64,000 nucleotides of DNA, taken from TK10-74A sp965217625 (GTDB lineage Bacteria > Chloroflexota > Dehalococcoidia > Bin125). Each line of letters starts with the position of its first letter. The stretch's first letter is position 1. Below, piece by piece: positions 50,687-59,237 of this stretch. A program made the position numbers and the translations under genes. The stretch spans positions 2,728,001-2,792,000 of the forward strand of contig OZ244557.1 in NCBI GenBank assembly GCA_965217625.1, given 5' to 3'. The notes below the pieces were generated by a model that saw nothing but the letters and a program-made list of their open reading frames with translations, did not search any database and had not been told where the DNA came from.

Positions 50687-50883
50687 GCGGAGCGCTTCAG
50701 GACGGGCAGCCCGGTCTGCGTGTTCTCTTTGATCATGAAGCCGTCGGGGATGGCGTCGAGGGCGCCTTCCTTGACCTGCTTGCCGAAGAAGTAGATGCGC
50801 TGCTCGCGCCCGTTCTTCAGCAGCACGTCCCGCGTGTGCAGGAAGTACGTCTGATCCTTGGAGTTGGTGTAGGACAGGGCCAA
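50683..50883 (-). CDS. small conserved-looking protein of unknown function
   Basis: A 66-residue protein starting at TTG 50883 (ALSYTNSKDQTYFLHTRDV) with a compact pattern of strands and a closing GFMIKENTQTGLPVLKR. The composition (Tyr, Phe, Lys, Asn) is unlike shadow ORFs here, so it is very probably real. A longer start reading RLCGVVPERRPP is possible. No motif identifies a function; the KENxxTGLPVLKR ending recurs in small proteins of several phyla to my recollection, but I cannot name a family. It shares a CTAG stop palindrome with hisN. Confidence 0.6.
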   Translation of the reverse strand: MALSYTNSKDQTYFLHTRDVLLKNGREQRIYFFGKQVKEGALDAIPDGFMIKENTQTGLPVLKRSA

Positions 50884-51145
50884 GGGAGGCCGCCTCTCGG
50901 GTACCACCCCACAAAGGCGCACGCACGTACGCGCTTCTCACCCCAAAACCTGTCTCAATTACACCCCGCGACGCGGCGTGGGTCAAGCCGGTTATCTGGC
51001 AGAGCGACATAACCGACGCTGCGACGCCCGATCAGGCCCCTGAGACCGTCGTTCGATGGCCCCGCGACCCCGCGACAGCCCCCACGACGGCCGCCGGATA
51101 GGCTCGGGAGGCCGCCGGCCCGGGGCGAGCGAGGGAGACGACGTC

Positions 51146-52195
51146 GTGTCGCAGCAACGACCGCGCTCGCGGATCCCGCGGCCCCGCCTGCCCCGGCGCC
51201 GGCCCGGCACGCTCGCGCTGATGGTCGGGGTGACGCTCGGCATGGGCGTGTTCACCGTGCTCGTCGGCGTGCTGCTGATCAGCTGGCGCGACGACCCCAT
51301 CGGCCTCGACCGCTGGACGCTCGTCGAAGTCGGCGCCCGCGCCCCGTTCCTGCCCACCCTCGCCAACGCCGACGCCGGCGCCGGCGCCAACCGCCTCAGC
51401 TTCACCATCCAGGACGACCGCGGCCAGATCCGCGGCGACCTCACGGTGCGGGTCGCCATCTACGACCTCGCGACCGACCCCGACACGCCGGTCGCGGCGC
51501 AGTTCGCGCAGTTCATCTCCTACGCCTCGGAGTCGCCCCTGCCCGTGCAGCACCAGCACGCCACGGGCGCGAGCCTCTCCGACAACGCCCGCTACGTCGG
51601 GGCGGGCATCTACGTCGTGCCGGCCTACTTCCCGCGCCCCGGCACGTGGGGCCTGGAGTTCCAGATCGCCCCCGCCGACGTCCCCTTCGACGAGGCCGAC
51701 GCGGAGGAGGTGCTGTTCCGGCTGTCCGTGCGCGCCCGCCGCGCCGCGCCGGCCGTCGGGCAGGCGGCGATCGCGACGCCCTCCCGCACCCTGGTCGACG
51801 ATCCCGATCTGGCGCGCCTGACGTCGGACCCGGTGCCCGAGCCGGGGCTCTACCAGCTCAGCATCGACGACGCGCTCGCCAACGGGCGGCCGCTGCTGCT
51901 CATCTTCGCGACGCCGGCCTTCTGCCACTCGCGCACTTGCGCCCCGGCGCTCGACGTCGTCAAGGCCGTCTGGCGCGACCACGCCGCCGACGTCGACGCC
52001 ATCCACGTGGAGGTCTTCGAGAACCCCGACGACCCGTCCGACCTGCACGAGGCCGCCGCCTTCCTCGCCTGGGACCTGCCCAGCGAGCCCTGGGTCTTCC
52101 TCATCGACGGCCGCGGCGTCATCGTCGCCGCCTACGAGGGCAGCGTCACCGATCGGGAGCTGCGCGGGGAGGTCGAGGGGTTGGTCGGGCGGTAG
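51146..52195 (+). CDS. membrane-anchored thioredoxin-fold protein
   Basis: A 349-residue protein: a basic, Pro-rich N-terminus, one membrane helix (LALMVGVTLGMGVFTVLVGVLL, near residues 22-44), an extracytoplasmic beta-sandwich-like region (about 60-200) and a C-terminal thioredoxin-like domain. The redox-site position reads LIFATPAFCHSRTCAPALD, a CHSRTC arrangement with four residues between the cysteines instead of the usual CxxC. The cis-Pro loop is near EPWVFLIDGRG. The GTG at 51146 follows GAGGGAG; TAGGCT near 51099 may be the -10. It may support redox or copper handling outside the membrane. Accessory DNA begins 12 bp after its stop. Confidence 0.7.
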   Translation: MSQQRPRSRIPRPRLPRRRPGTLALMVGVTLGMGVFTVLVGVLLISWRDDPIGLDRWTLVEVGARAPFLPTLANADAGAGANRLSFTIQDDRGQIRGDLTVRVAIYDLATDPDTPVAAQFAQFISYASESPLPVQHQHATGASLSDNARYVGAGIYVVPAYFPRPGTWGLEFQIAPADVPFDEADAEEVLFRLSVRARRAAPAVGQAAIATPSRTLVDDPDLARLTSDPVPEPGLYQLSIDDALANGRPLLLIFATPAFCHSRTCAPALDVVKAVWRDHAADVDAIHVEVFENPDDPSDLHEAAAFLAWDLPSEPWVFLIDGRGVIVAAYEGSVTDRELRGEVEGLVGR

Positions 52196-52207
52196 CGAGT
52201 GTGAGAG

Positions 52208-52750
52208 CTACTGCCCTGCAGGGAGTCGTTTCCTGGCGACGACTGTCCGTACTCGGGCCTTGCATGCGTTGGTGATGTGGGTGCAAGCTGCCCACCACTT
52301 GGGTTGGTAGTCCCACTTCTCCACTGCATCGAGGGAGCGAGTGACGAAGCGATCCACTACTGCGACGCTGCCCACCTTCGGTTGCCGCTCGGGACGGACA
52401 TAGTAGAACTTGTGCCAGTTCGTGGCATTCACCAGGGCGACCATCTCAGTCCACATCCCTCGGGGGAGATCGTCAGGTCCTTGAAGAAGGACGACGAGAT
52501 CGGACCGCTCGACTACTGCGGTTTCAACGTCGAGGAGGTCAAGACCCTCCGGCACTTCAAGGGCCTCCGGGATGATCACTTCAGCGATCTGGTTCGTAGC
52601 TCTCAAGCGGTCGCATAGTTCGGCGCGCTTGCGGTACTCCGGCGAATCTTCGCCCGCACCGAAGATGGCAACAGTTATGCCGGGTTCCTCAAGGCGACTG
52701 TCGGCCAGATCTCTCAGAGCGCGTTCCGTCGGGGTTTCCTCACCCCGCAC
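52208..52750 (-). CDS. TIR/nucleoside-deoxyribosyltransferase-like protein, third gene of an unrecognised cassette
   Basis: A 180-residue protein. GITVAIFGAGEDSPEYRKRAELCDRL, then an IIPE strand, LDLLDVETAVVERSDLVVLLQGPDD and WTEMVALVN give a Rossmann-like alternation with an acidic residue in the DVETAVVERSD helix. That pattern is shared by TIR-like, SLOG-like and nucleoside 2-deoxyribosyltransferase domains that cleave or bind NAD-type nucleotides. The GTG at 52750 overlaps the upstream gene by 11 bp; an ATG at 52810 would give a 71-bp overlap. With its two upstream genes it forms one coupled unit of distinctly lower GC. An NAD-consuming defence effector is plausible, not shown. Confidence 0.5.
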   Translation of the reverse strand: MRGEETPTERALRDLADSRLEEPGITVAIFGAGEDSPEYRKRAELCDRLRATNQIAEVIIPEALEVPEGLDLLDVETAVVERSDLVVLLQGPDDLPRGMWTEMVALVNATNWHKFYYVRPERQPKVGSVAVVDRFVTRSLDAVEKWDYQPKWWAACTHITNACKARVRTVVARKRLPAGQ

Positions 52751-53219
52751 GGTGGAGAGACTCGTCGACGAACGAAATTCCCGACGGACTGAGCGTGAAC
52801 TCTGTCCCATGGTCGGCAAGCAATCTCGCCCGCTGCAGTCGGGAAAACGCGATCCAGTCCTCGGCGGTGTCGAACCACTCCGCCAACTGATCCACGGTGA
52901 CCACACCTGAGTCGGCGATTCGCCCGAGCACCGCACTCGCAGTTCGATTCGAGCCGACCAGGTTCACATCGTCGGATAGCGACATCTCCAGGCGCCGCAG
53001 ATCGGCCTGGATCGGGACTAGTACCTGCGTTCGGAAGCCCGATGCTGCCCCCGTGGCGGTGATAACGAGTTCGTGTCGGGTGGCAGCGACGACACCGCCA
53101 TCGGAGTCTAGCGCGGCCTGCTGCATGAAGAACCCGCTTTCGGAGACCGTCGAGTCCCACCGGTGCGACGAGTCGTTCTCCGTGGCGTCGTCGTAGTCGG
53201 GAGTGATCGTGATGTTCAT
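52740..53219 (-). CDS. unrecognised protein with possible C-terminal winged helix, second gene of the cassette
   Basis: A 159-residue protein. The N-terminal half is strand-rich (MNITITPDYDDATENDSS, then VLVPIQADLRRLEMSLSDD). The C-terminal 75 residues (ASAVLGRIADSGVVTVDQLAEWFDTAEDW onward to LTPSGISFVDE-like wording) have the helix-turn-helix-wing spacing of a DNA-binding or protein-binding winged helix. Its ATG overlaps the upstream stop (ATGA) and its stop overlaps the next gene. I do not recognise the family. Confidence 0.5.
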   Translation of the reverse strand: MNITITPDYDDATENDSSHRWDSTVSESGFFMQQAALDSDGGVVAATRHELVITATGAASGFRTQVLVPIQADLRRLEMSLSDDVNLVGSNRTASAVLGRIADSGVVTVDQLAEWFDTAEDWIAFSRLQRARLLADHGTEFTLSPSGISFVDESLHRAG

Positions 53220-53866
53220 CCGGAACCCTCCAAGAATCTAGTGACGATATCAACCGTCTCATCCCAATAGCGCCGTCCCTCATCGCGCAAGGACGTGGTG
53301 TCCGGTGAGGCCTCCCTGTGGAAGTTCACGCTGAACCGCAGACGCCCTGCGTCTCCGCTCGTTGGATCCATGCTTAGCGTGATTCCGACCCGGGCATCCT
53401 CTCGCTGCGCCTGCAACTGCACACGCGTCGCTGCCCACGGGTCGTTCGGGCCGATTCCTACGACGTGAGCGACCGATCCCTCGGCGAGAAGCCTTTGACT
53501 CGCGCTGCGGACCCGGGCCCGGCGGACCTCGCCACCGAGGTTCCAGCCGTAGGACCCGAGCGCGATGTCTTTCGACTCAAGCATCGATAGGAAACCCGCG
53601 ATGCCCCTCATAAATTCATGCCTGACGGGCTTGCGGCCCGACTCATCTGTGAGAATGAAGCGAGGCAAGTCTAGGACGAGTTTGATCTGACTCCGGGTGC
53701 TCAGGACGGTCGGAGGGTTCTGCGTGTCAGAAATCACAGGCTCGACAAGAAACTCTCCTAGCTCCCGCTCGTCGATGTTTAGCGAGAACGCGCCTGAATG
53801 ACTCTTGTCAAGCACCAGGACGATGTCTGCACGACGGTTGCTCACGCGCGGCGCTGGCACAGCCAT
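53216..53866 (-). CDS. unrecognised protein, first gene of the three-gene cassette
   Basis: A 216-residue protein, largely beta-strand in character: ADIVLVLDKSHSGAFSLNID, SQIKLVLDLPRFILTDE and ARVGITLSMDPTSGDAGRLRFSVNF. Its helices include HEFMRGIAGFLSMLESKD. The wording loosely resembles TIGR04255-like proteins, which are known from accessory genomic regions, but this is a weak impression. The ATG at 53864-53866 is preferred because upstream sequence turns Arg/Cys-rich shadow. Its stop overlaps the next start (ATGA). A possible TACACT -10 lies near 53921 on the reverse strand, overlapped by one arm of a 9-bp inverted repeat. Confidence 0.5.
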   Translation of the reverse strand: MAVPAPRVSNRRADIVLVLDKSHSGAFSLNIDERELGEFLVEPVISDTQNPPTVLSTRSQIKLVLDLPRFILTDESGRKPVRHEFMRGIAGFLSMLESKDIALGSYGWNLGGEVRRARVRSASQRLLAEGSVAHVVGIGPNDPWAATRVQLQAQREDARVGITLSMDPTSGDAGRLRFSVNFHREASPDTTSLRDEGRRYWDETVDIVTRFLEGSG

Positions 53867-53912
53867 CCCCCGTCTGGGTGGTCGCGCAAGCGAGTGGAGC
53901 CCCACGACCGGC

Positions 53913-53995
53913 TGCGAGTGTAGGGGACCGATGGGGCGAACGGAATCTCGGCGAGCGCCGCCCCTACAACTCCCCGCGATCCGCCCACACTCGCA
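53913..53995. promoter_or_regulatory. 9-bp inverted repeat at the cassette promoter
   Basis: TGCGAGTGT (53913-53921) and ACACTCGCA (53987-53995) are exact inverted copies 65 bp apart. The left arm touches the putative TACACT -10 of the cassette (reverse strand), so looping repression by a dimeric regulator is possible. Confidence 0.35.
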
Positions 53996-54056
53996 CACTT
54001 CGTCGGCGGACGGGGAGCGGGTGTCCGTATCGATCCGCCGCAGCGGGCGATCACAC

Positions 54057-54230
54057 TCACCTGGACCGAGGCGACGATACGCGAGGGTTCTTAGGGTCGG
54101 GGTGAATCGATCCGGGCGGAATCCGCTCCGGCGACGCGTCGTTCCGCCGCACCCGCCCAAGCGTCTTTCGATCGACCAGCACTTCCATCTTCACCCAGCG
54201 GTCGTCGTCCCGCTTGTCTTTGTCTGCCAC
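54057..54230 (-). CDS. small hydrophilic protein at the end of the phage-like module
   Basis: A 57-residue basic, charged protein (DKDKRDDDRWVKMEVLVDR onward, ending PRVSSPRSR) starting at GTG 54230 with GAGGT eight bases upstream. Composition and codon phase look coding, but there is no recognisable domain. It lies between the amidase gene and the three-gene cassette. Treat as hypothetical. Confidence 0.35.
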   Translation of the reverse strand: MADKDKRDDDRWVKMEVLVDRKTLGRVRRNDASPERIPPGSIHPDPKNPRVSSPRSR

Positions 54231-54329
54231 GGTGTGCACCTCGACCTTCGGGCCGGGAGAATCGTGCGGATCTGCCGACTCCCTACAGCCACGATAAACC
54301 GACCGCCACACGCTGTCACCCGACCCCCC

Positions 54330-55025
54330 TCAGCCCGACAGCGCCGCCCCCGCCGACCGCAGCCGGAGCCCCAGCGCCGCGACTTCCGACCGCAAGTCGG
54401 TGACCGCGACGGCGTGCCCCTCGACCGCCGACCAGAGGGCGGCCTCGGCGCCGGCCGGCGCGTCCTCGCCGCGCAGCGACCGCAGCCGCGCGCCGACCCG
54501 CCCGATGAACGCCTCGCTGGGCCACAGCGGCCCCGGGTCCGACTTGCCCGCCGTCAGGTCCGAGTGGTGGTGGATGCCCGGCTGCGCGTCGTCGCGCGTG
54601 CGGCGGGCGGGGATCTCGTGCCGATGGCAGATCTCCGCGACCAGCGATACGGCCCGCGCGATCAGCGCCTCGGGGTAGGGCGTGTCCGCCGTCGGCTGCA
54701 CCAGCTCGATGCCGATCGCGTTGAGGTTGGCCCCCTCGTGGTCGGCGCCGGTGCCGGCGTGCCAGGCCCCGTGCCGCTCGGGCACGACGGTCGCCAGCCG
54801 CCCGTCGTGCCCGACGATGTAGTGGATCGACGGGTTGCGGTACGTCGCCCCGTCGGCGGCCTCGTAGCTGAACCGGCTGAGCCAGTTGAGCGCCGCGTCG
54901 AACTCGACGGCGGGTCTGCCCCGCGTGCGCTCGCCGCCGCGGGTGGAGTGCAGTGTGACGCTGCGGATCGCGACGCCCAGCCGGTCGCGGTAGAAGTTGG
55001 CGCTCTCGCGCCGCACGTCGGTCAT
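54330..55025 (-). CDS. phage-type N-acetylmuramoyl-L-alanine amidase (endolysin)
   Basis: A 231-residue Amidase_2 (PGRP-like) enzyme. Zinc ligands are in VTLHSTRGG (His near 26), a middle block YHIVG-like NPSIHYIVGHDG, and HHHSDLTAGKSDPGPLW near residues 152-166, which supplies the final His/Asp ligands and catalytic Lys. NAIGIELVQP is the conserved central strand. It cuts the amide bond between MurNAc and the peptide. The position at the end of the tail genes beside two small membrane proteins matches a phage lysis cassette. Confidence 0.88.
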   Translation of the reverse strand: MTDVRRESANFYRDRLGVAIRSVTLHSTRGGERTRGRPAVEFDAALNWLSRFSYEAADGATYRNPSIHYIVGHDGRLATVVPERHGAWHAGTGADHEGANLNAIGIELVQPTADTPYPEALIARAVSLVAEICHRHEIPARRTRDDAQPGIHHHSDLTAGKSDPGPLWPSEAFIGRVGARLRSLRGEDAPAGAEAALWSAVEGHAVAVTDLRSEVAALGLRLRSAGAALSG

Positions 55026-55107
55026 CGGGGCAGACCCTTTCCCTGCGGTCGGACGGCCAGCGGTCAGACGGCCAGCGGTCAGACGGACAGCATGACGGCC
55101 AGGCCGG

Positions 55108-55359
55108 CTACGCCGCCGGGCCGATGTCGCCCGGGGCCGGGTGCTCGACGCCGAGGTCGTGCAGGACCTCGGGGCGGCCGTGGATGTCGCGCACCCCGAC
55201 CATCACGATGCCGGCCACCGCCACCACGGTGATCCCGATCGCGCGCAGGTCCTCGGGCAGCGCCGGCGCCGATGCGAGCGTCGAGATGCCGAGGGCGGCC
55301 AGGCCCACGAGCCGGCTGTTCCACTTGCCGATCGCGTTCTTGATGGGTACGGAGGTCAT
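55108..55359 (-). CDS. small membrane protein, putative holin
   Basis: An 83-residue protein with two hydrophobic segments (LVGLAALGISTLASAPALP and AIGITVVAVAGIVMVGV) and a charged C-terminus. The ATG at 55357-55359 overlaps the preceding gene's stop (ATGA). The small size, membrane character and position directly before the amidase support a holin role. Confidence 0.55.
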   Translation of the reverse strand: MTSVPIKNAIGKWNSRLVGLAALGISTLASAPALPEDLRAIGITVVAVAGIVMVGVRDIHGRPEVLHDLGVEHPAPGDIGPAA

Positions 55360-55700
55360 GAGACGGTGTTCCTTCCGGGGCCGGGCGCGACGCCCGGTCC
55401 ATGCTGCGGCGCGATCCAGCGATCGGGCCGCGTGCGGTGCGGCGACGGCCGGGCGGCCGCCGTCCGCGGGGTCTTGCTTTGCAGGCAGTCGTCGAGGGCG
55501 CGTTCGGCGGCGGCGAGCCGCGCCTCCAGGTAGCGCAGCCACGGCCCCTGGCCGCGACCCCCGCCCCGGCGCCCGACGCCCGGGCCGGCCGGCGTGCGGG
55601 GCCCGCGCCCCGGCAGGCCGAACAGCCGCATCCACTGGTAGAGCGCGGTGACGAGCCCGGCGATCGCGGTGGCCAGGGCTGCGATGTCGGTGGCGTCCAT
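55356..55700 (-). CDS. small phage membrane protein
   Basis: A 114-residue protein with one N-terminal membrane helix (DIAALATAIAGLVTALYQWM), a Gly/Arg-rich stretch and a predicted coil (YLEARLAAAERALDDCLQSK). It could be a second holin component or antiholin. The start ATG is at 55698-55700; longer upstream reading is antisense shadow. Confidence 0.45.
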   Translation of the reverse strand: MDATDIAALATAIAGLVTALYQWMRLFGLPGRGPRTPAGPGVGRRGGGRGQGPWLRYLEARLAAAERALDDCLQSKTPRTAAARPSPHRTRPDRWIAPQHGPGVAPGPGRNTVS

Positions 55701-55752
55701 GGTCGGTTTCCTTTCGGGTGGCGCGTTGCGGCGCCGCGTGCGGTGACGGGCT

Positions 55753-56877
55753 TCAGGCGAAGCGGGCCGGCGTGGTGCGCTCCGCGATGCGGCGCAGGGT
55801 GTCGGCGGCGTCGGGCGCGGGCGCGCCGAAGGCGCAATCGACGGCGATGGCCTCGCCCGCGTCGGCCCGCACGCGCACCGCCTCCACGCGACGGTCGAAG
55901 CGCAGTTCCAGGTCGGGCAGGTCGATGCTGACGCGGTCGCCCACCTGCCAGTCGCCGGGGTAGGCGATGGGGCCGGCCGACGGCGCGACGGCCGCCACCC
56001 GCAGCGACTGCCCCGCCCCACGCGCCAGCTCGGCCAGCCCGGCGTCGTGGGCCGCCGCGCGGTCGCCCGCGTCACGGGCGTCCAGGCTCGACTCGCGGCG
56101 GCCGTGGCCGGCGATGGCGTCCGCGTCGGCCACCAGCTCCACGACGCGGCCGGCCCCGCTGCCGGCGCCCAGCACGTAGACCGCGTTGCGACCCTGGGCG
56201 CCGCCCTCGCTGTACGACAGCGCCGCCGCCGTGCCCAGGTGCGGCGAGATGATGACCGGCGTGGCCGACGCCGCCGTGCGGTCGCGCGGGGCGCGCACGC
56301 CGAAGCGGATCGCGCCGTCCGGCGCCCGCGACGCCGCGAAGCCCACGTCGCCCAGCGCCGCGATGCGCTCGACCTCCCGCGCCAAGTTGCTGTAGCGGGC
56401 TCGCACCCGCACCGGCGGCCCCAGCGGCGGCCTGTTGGCTGACGCGAGCGTCGCCGCGACCGCGATCGCCCGCGCCGGGTCGGCCGGGCGCAGCAGGTGC
56501 GCGTCGATGTAGTGGCGGATCGCGGTCTCCGCCGGCACGCCGATCTGCTCGTCGTGCGACGCGCCCGCCGGCGGCACGATGACCCGCTGGTGCAGCCACC
56601 ACGTCAGGTCGAGCCCGCGCAGCTCCCACGACGGCTCGCGCTCCGGCGCGTAGGCCAGCTCCCGGCTCTGGACCACGCCGCTGAAGTCGACCCGGCCGTC
56701 CAGTTCGATGTCGATGCCGTCGCCGCACTGCACCGACGCGCCCGCCTCCAGCGGCATCGATAGCCGGAAGCCGCCGCTCGCCGCGAAGCGATGCGTCCAC
56801 TCCAGCTGCGAGAAGGGCAGCACGGCTTGCAGCGCGCCGCGCCGGTCGCGGTGGTAGAGCAGGGCGGTCTCCGGCAT
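55753..56877 (-). CDS. phage tail protein, siphovirus Gp37-like
   Basis: A 374-residue protein with the recurring layout of the ReqiPepy6 Gp37-like family: an opening strand region LQWTHRF-like, GFRLSMPLEAG, a mid segment ETAIRHYIDAHLL with TLASANRPPLGPPVRVRARY, and a C-terminal beta part VGDRVSIDLPDLELRFDRRVEAV. Members are hub or tail-tip components in actinophage-type siphoviruses. The ATG is at 56875-56877. It lies downstream of the Dit-like and fibre-like genes, as expected for a baseplate protein. Confidence 0.7.
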   Translation of the reverse strand: MPETALLYHRDRRGALQAVLPFSQLEWTHRFAASGGFRLSMPLEAGASVQCGDGIDIELDGRVDFSGVVQSRELAYAPEREPSWELRGLDLTWWLHQRVIVPPAGASHDEQIGVPAETAIRHYIDAHLLRPADPARAIAVAATLASANRPPLGPPVRVRARYSNLAREVERIAALGDVGFAASRAPDGAIRFGVRAPRDRTAASATPVIISPHLGTAAALSYSEGGAQGRNAVYVLGAGSGAGRVVELVADADAIAGHGRRESSLDARDAGDRAAAHDAGLAELARGAGQSLRVAAVAPSAGPIAYPGDWQVGDRVSIDLPDLELRFDRRVEAVRVRADAGEAIAVDCAFGAPAPDAADTLRRIAERTTPARFA

Positions 56878-56903
56878 CGCTGGGGCTCCCGTCGCCGCGG
56901 CCG

Positions 56904-57251
56904 TCAGGACCGGCCGCCGCGCACGGACTTGGCCAGCCAGCGCGCCATCTTGATGACCTCGTCCGCCGTCGTGGCGTTCTCCGGCTTGGCGAGGATCGCG
57001 TCGACGTCCTTCTCCTCGGGGCTGCGCCGGTCCGGCGCCGGCGGGTCGACGCGGCGCTTCTCCTCGGGCGTGGTGCGCGGATCGGGCCCGGCGGCGTCGC
57101 GCAGCGTGAAGACGACGCTGCCCGCCGTCAGCCCCGCCGAGCGCTCGTAGCGCCGCGCCATCTCCTCGGCGCTCTGCTTGAACGTGCCTTGCGTCTCCCG
57201 CGAGCCCGCGTGGTCGACCCCGTCGACGGTCCAGGTGGCGATCTGCGCCAT
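56904..57251 (-). CDS. phage hypothetical protein
   Basis: A 115-residue protein (AQIATWTVDGVDHAGSRETQG onward) with a Pro/Asp/Glu-rich middle (RTTPEEKRRVDPPAPDRRSPEEK) and a helical end. It sits between the fibre-like and Gp37-like genes. No known domain is recognised. Confidence 0.5.
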   Translation of the reverse strand: MAQIATWTVDGVDHAGSRETQGTFKQSAEEMARRYERSAGLTAGSVVFTLRDAAGPDPRTTPEEKRRVDPPAPDRRSPEEKDVDAILAKPENATTADEVIKMARWLAKSVRGGRS

Positions 57252-57293
57252 GGCCCTCTCCTCTTCCGTTTCGCTTCGGACCCGCGGGCCCGC

Positions 57294-58271
57294 CTAGATG
57301 AGCTGCATGTAGAGCAGGAACGACCCCGCCAGGTGCTTCGACGGCGTGGCCTGCGACGCCGCCTGCGCGAACTGCCGCGTCACGACCCCGCCCTGGCCGT
57401 CGCTGACGACGAAGCCCATGAAGAGGTGCTGGAAGATGCGGTCGCCGGCGTCGTTGCCGGGGCCGCTCCACTGGTGGTAGCTCGCGCCCCCGCTCGGATC
57501 GACGACCGTGCTGGCGCCGGTGAAGTGCACGAAGGCGTTGTTCCAGCCCGCCTTGACGCCGTGCATCTCGGTCGTGCCGGGCAGATTCCAACCGAATTGC
57601 AGGTCGCCCGCGCGCGACCCGGACCCCAGCGAGCCCGCGATCACGAAGTAGACGCTGTCCGGCTCGGCGATGAACGTCAGATCGTCGTCGTCCTGCAGCG
57701 TCGTGCTCGACCGGACGCTCTCGTCCGACGTCTTGACGCGCTTCACGAAGCCGCCCGTGTCGCCGCTGTTGGCCGGCGCGGAGTAGGACCGCAGGTCGGT
57801 GATCTGCGCCGGCCCGATGGTGCGCGCCCCCGCCGGCACGGCGATCCGCGCGATCGCCAGTTGGTAGTGCGCCTCCGTCTCGACCAGCGCCGGGTCCGCG
57901 GGCGCGGCCGACGCCGCCCCCGGCACGACCAGCGCGCTCACCCGGCGCGTGTCGGGCGGCCCGCTCGACGTGTTCATGTCGAGCACGACCAGGTCCTGGC
58001 GCGGCTGCGCGGGGTCGGCCGCCGCCACGACCAGCGTGCGCGGCAGCGTGTTGCGGTAGGCGCGCAGCTGCGTCCGCCCCACGAAGGCCCCGCCCGTGCC
58101 CAGCTCGACCGACATCGCCTCGGGCGCCGAGGCCCGCACGGCCAGCGCGTCGTCGATGCCCTGGATGACGCCGCGCTCGCGGATGTAGCCCAGGTGCTTG
58201 GCGAACATCGCCGCGCTGACGGTGCGGTCGCCCTCGGCGAGCTCCTGGAAGGGGAAGGATTCTTCGGCCAT
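57294..58271 (-). CDS. phage tail fibre or baseplate-type protein
   Basis: A 325-residue protein. The N-terminal third (FPFQELAEGDRTVSAAMFA, then GTGGAFVGRTQLRAYRNT and VVLDMNTSSG) reads like a baseplate or appendage-attachment domain. The C-terminal half (GDLQFGWNLPGTTEMHGVK...STVVDPSGGASYHQW) looks like a beta-rich, receptor-binding jelly-roll. It follows the Dit-like gene. A receptor-binding role is inferred from position and fold style. Confidence 0.6.
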   Translation of the reverse strand: MAEESFPFQELAEGDRTVSAAMFAKHLGYIRERGVIQGIDDALAVRASAPEAMSVELGTGGAFVGRTQLRAYRNTLPRTLVVAAADPAQPRQDLVVLDMNTSSGPPDTRRVSALVVPGAASAAPADPALVETEAHYQLAIARIAVPAGARTIGPAQITDLRSYSAPANSGDTGGFVKRVKTSDESVRSSTTLQDDDDLTFIAEPDSVYFVIAGSLGSGSRAGDLQFGWNLPGTTEMHGVKAGWNNAFVHFTGASTVVDPSGGASYHQWSGPGNDAGDRIFQHLFMGFVVSDGQGGVVTRQFAQAASQATPSKHLAGSFLLYMQLI

Positions 58272-58295
58272 GCGCTGCTCCTTATCTTTTGGTCG

Positions 58296-59210
58296 CTAGA
58301 TCGCGACGTGGCGCGGGAAGTACGCGTACTCGACGGTCGTCGCCCCCGCCGGGCTCTCCTGCGCGACGGTGATCGTGTTGTCGCCCGGCCCCAGCGCCCA
58401 GAAGCGCGAGCCGCTGCGCAGCGACCCCAGCACGTTGCTCTCGCCGCCCAGGTCGTCGATCAGGTGGGCGGCGGGCGCGTCGGCGGAGCCGTCGGGCTGC
58501 GCCCCGCAGCGCACGCGCAGGCTGACGCCCGGCGGCACGGTCAGCGCGAAGGCCAGCTGTCGCCCCGTCGCGCCGAGGCGGAACTGCGGGTTGACGCTGG
58601 GGCCCGCCAGCCGCAGGACGGGGAAGCTGCGCACGCTGCCGGGGTTGCGCACCCGCGCCTGCGCGCTCGGCAGGTCGCTGCCGAAGCCGGCCGGGAAGGC
58701 CAGCTCCCCGGCGGCGCTGAAGCGCAGCGCCCCGGCCTGCCCGATCCGCAGCCGGCCGACCACACCCGCCGGGTCGTACCAGAACGGGTCCGGCGCCTCC
58801 AGGCTGATCGACTCCAGCGCCTGCGCCCCCCGCTGCCGGCCCGCCGCCCACGAGAGCCCGTGGCGCGGCAGCGCGCGCAGCGCCCGCACCCGCCCGTCGG
58901 CGAGGGTGGCCGTGAGGATGCCCGGCCGCGCGCGCAGGCCGCTGTCGCGCCAGGGCGCGAAGGCCGCCGCCAGCGTCGCCCGGTTGCGCTCGAAGGCCGC
59001 CAGGTCCGCGCCGCGGATCTGCAGGTGCAGCGTCACGATGCGCGGCAGCGCGGGCGCGTGCACCGCGAGACGCTCGTCCCGATCGGGCGTGCCGGCGGTG
59101 CGCAGGGTCGTGTCCGGCGCGCCGTGCCCGGCGACGCCCAGCAGCGTCCAGCGCGGGTCGCGGTCGATGCGCAGCGCCGCGCCGCCGGCGGGGGTCCAGT
59201 CAAGCCGCAC
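58296..59210 (-). CDS. siphovirus distal-tail (Dit-like) protein
   Basis: A 304-residue protein of the phage-tail family. The N-terminal part includes TLHLQIRGADLAAFERNRATLAAAF, the belt-domain pattern of Dit proteins. LESISLEAPDPFWYDPAG is the highly recurrent Dit motif, and the C-terminal part (SFPVLRLAG...DNTITVAQESPAGATTVEYAYFPRH) is the galectin-like domain. It forms the hexameric ring connecting tail tube to tip. Confidence 0.8.
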   Translation of the reverse strand: MRLDWTPAGGAALRIDRDPRWTLLGVAGHGAPDTTLRTAGTPDRDERLAVHAPALPRIVTLHLQIRGADLAAFERNRATLAAAFAPWRDSGLRARPGILTATLADGRVRALRALPRHGLSWAAGRQRGAQALESISLEAPDPFWYDPAGVVGRLRIGQAGALRFSAAGELAFPAGFGSDLPSAQARVRNPGSVRSFPVLRLAGPSVNPQFRLGATGRQLAFALTVPPGVSLRVRCGAQPDGSADAPAAHLIDDLGGESNVLGSLRSGSRFWALGPGDNTITVAQESPAGATTVEYAYFPRHVAI

Positions 59211-59237
59211 GGTCCCCTCCTAGTCCAGCAAATTCAG

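Noticed and set aside
50860..50920. GGGGTGGTACC on the minus strand, resembling a T-box core
   Set aside because: The ACCGCG continuation, terminator and Stem I are missing; it ends in CCGAGAGG, so it is chance similarity.
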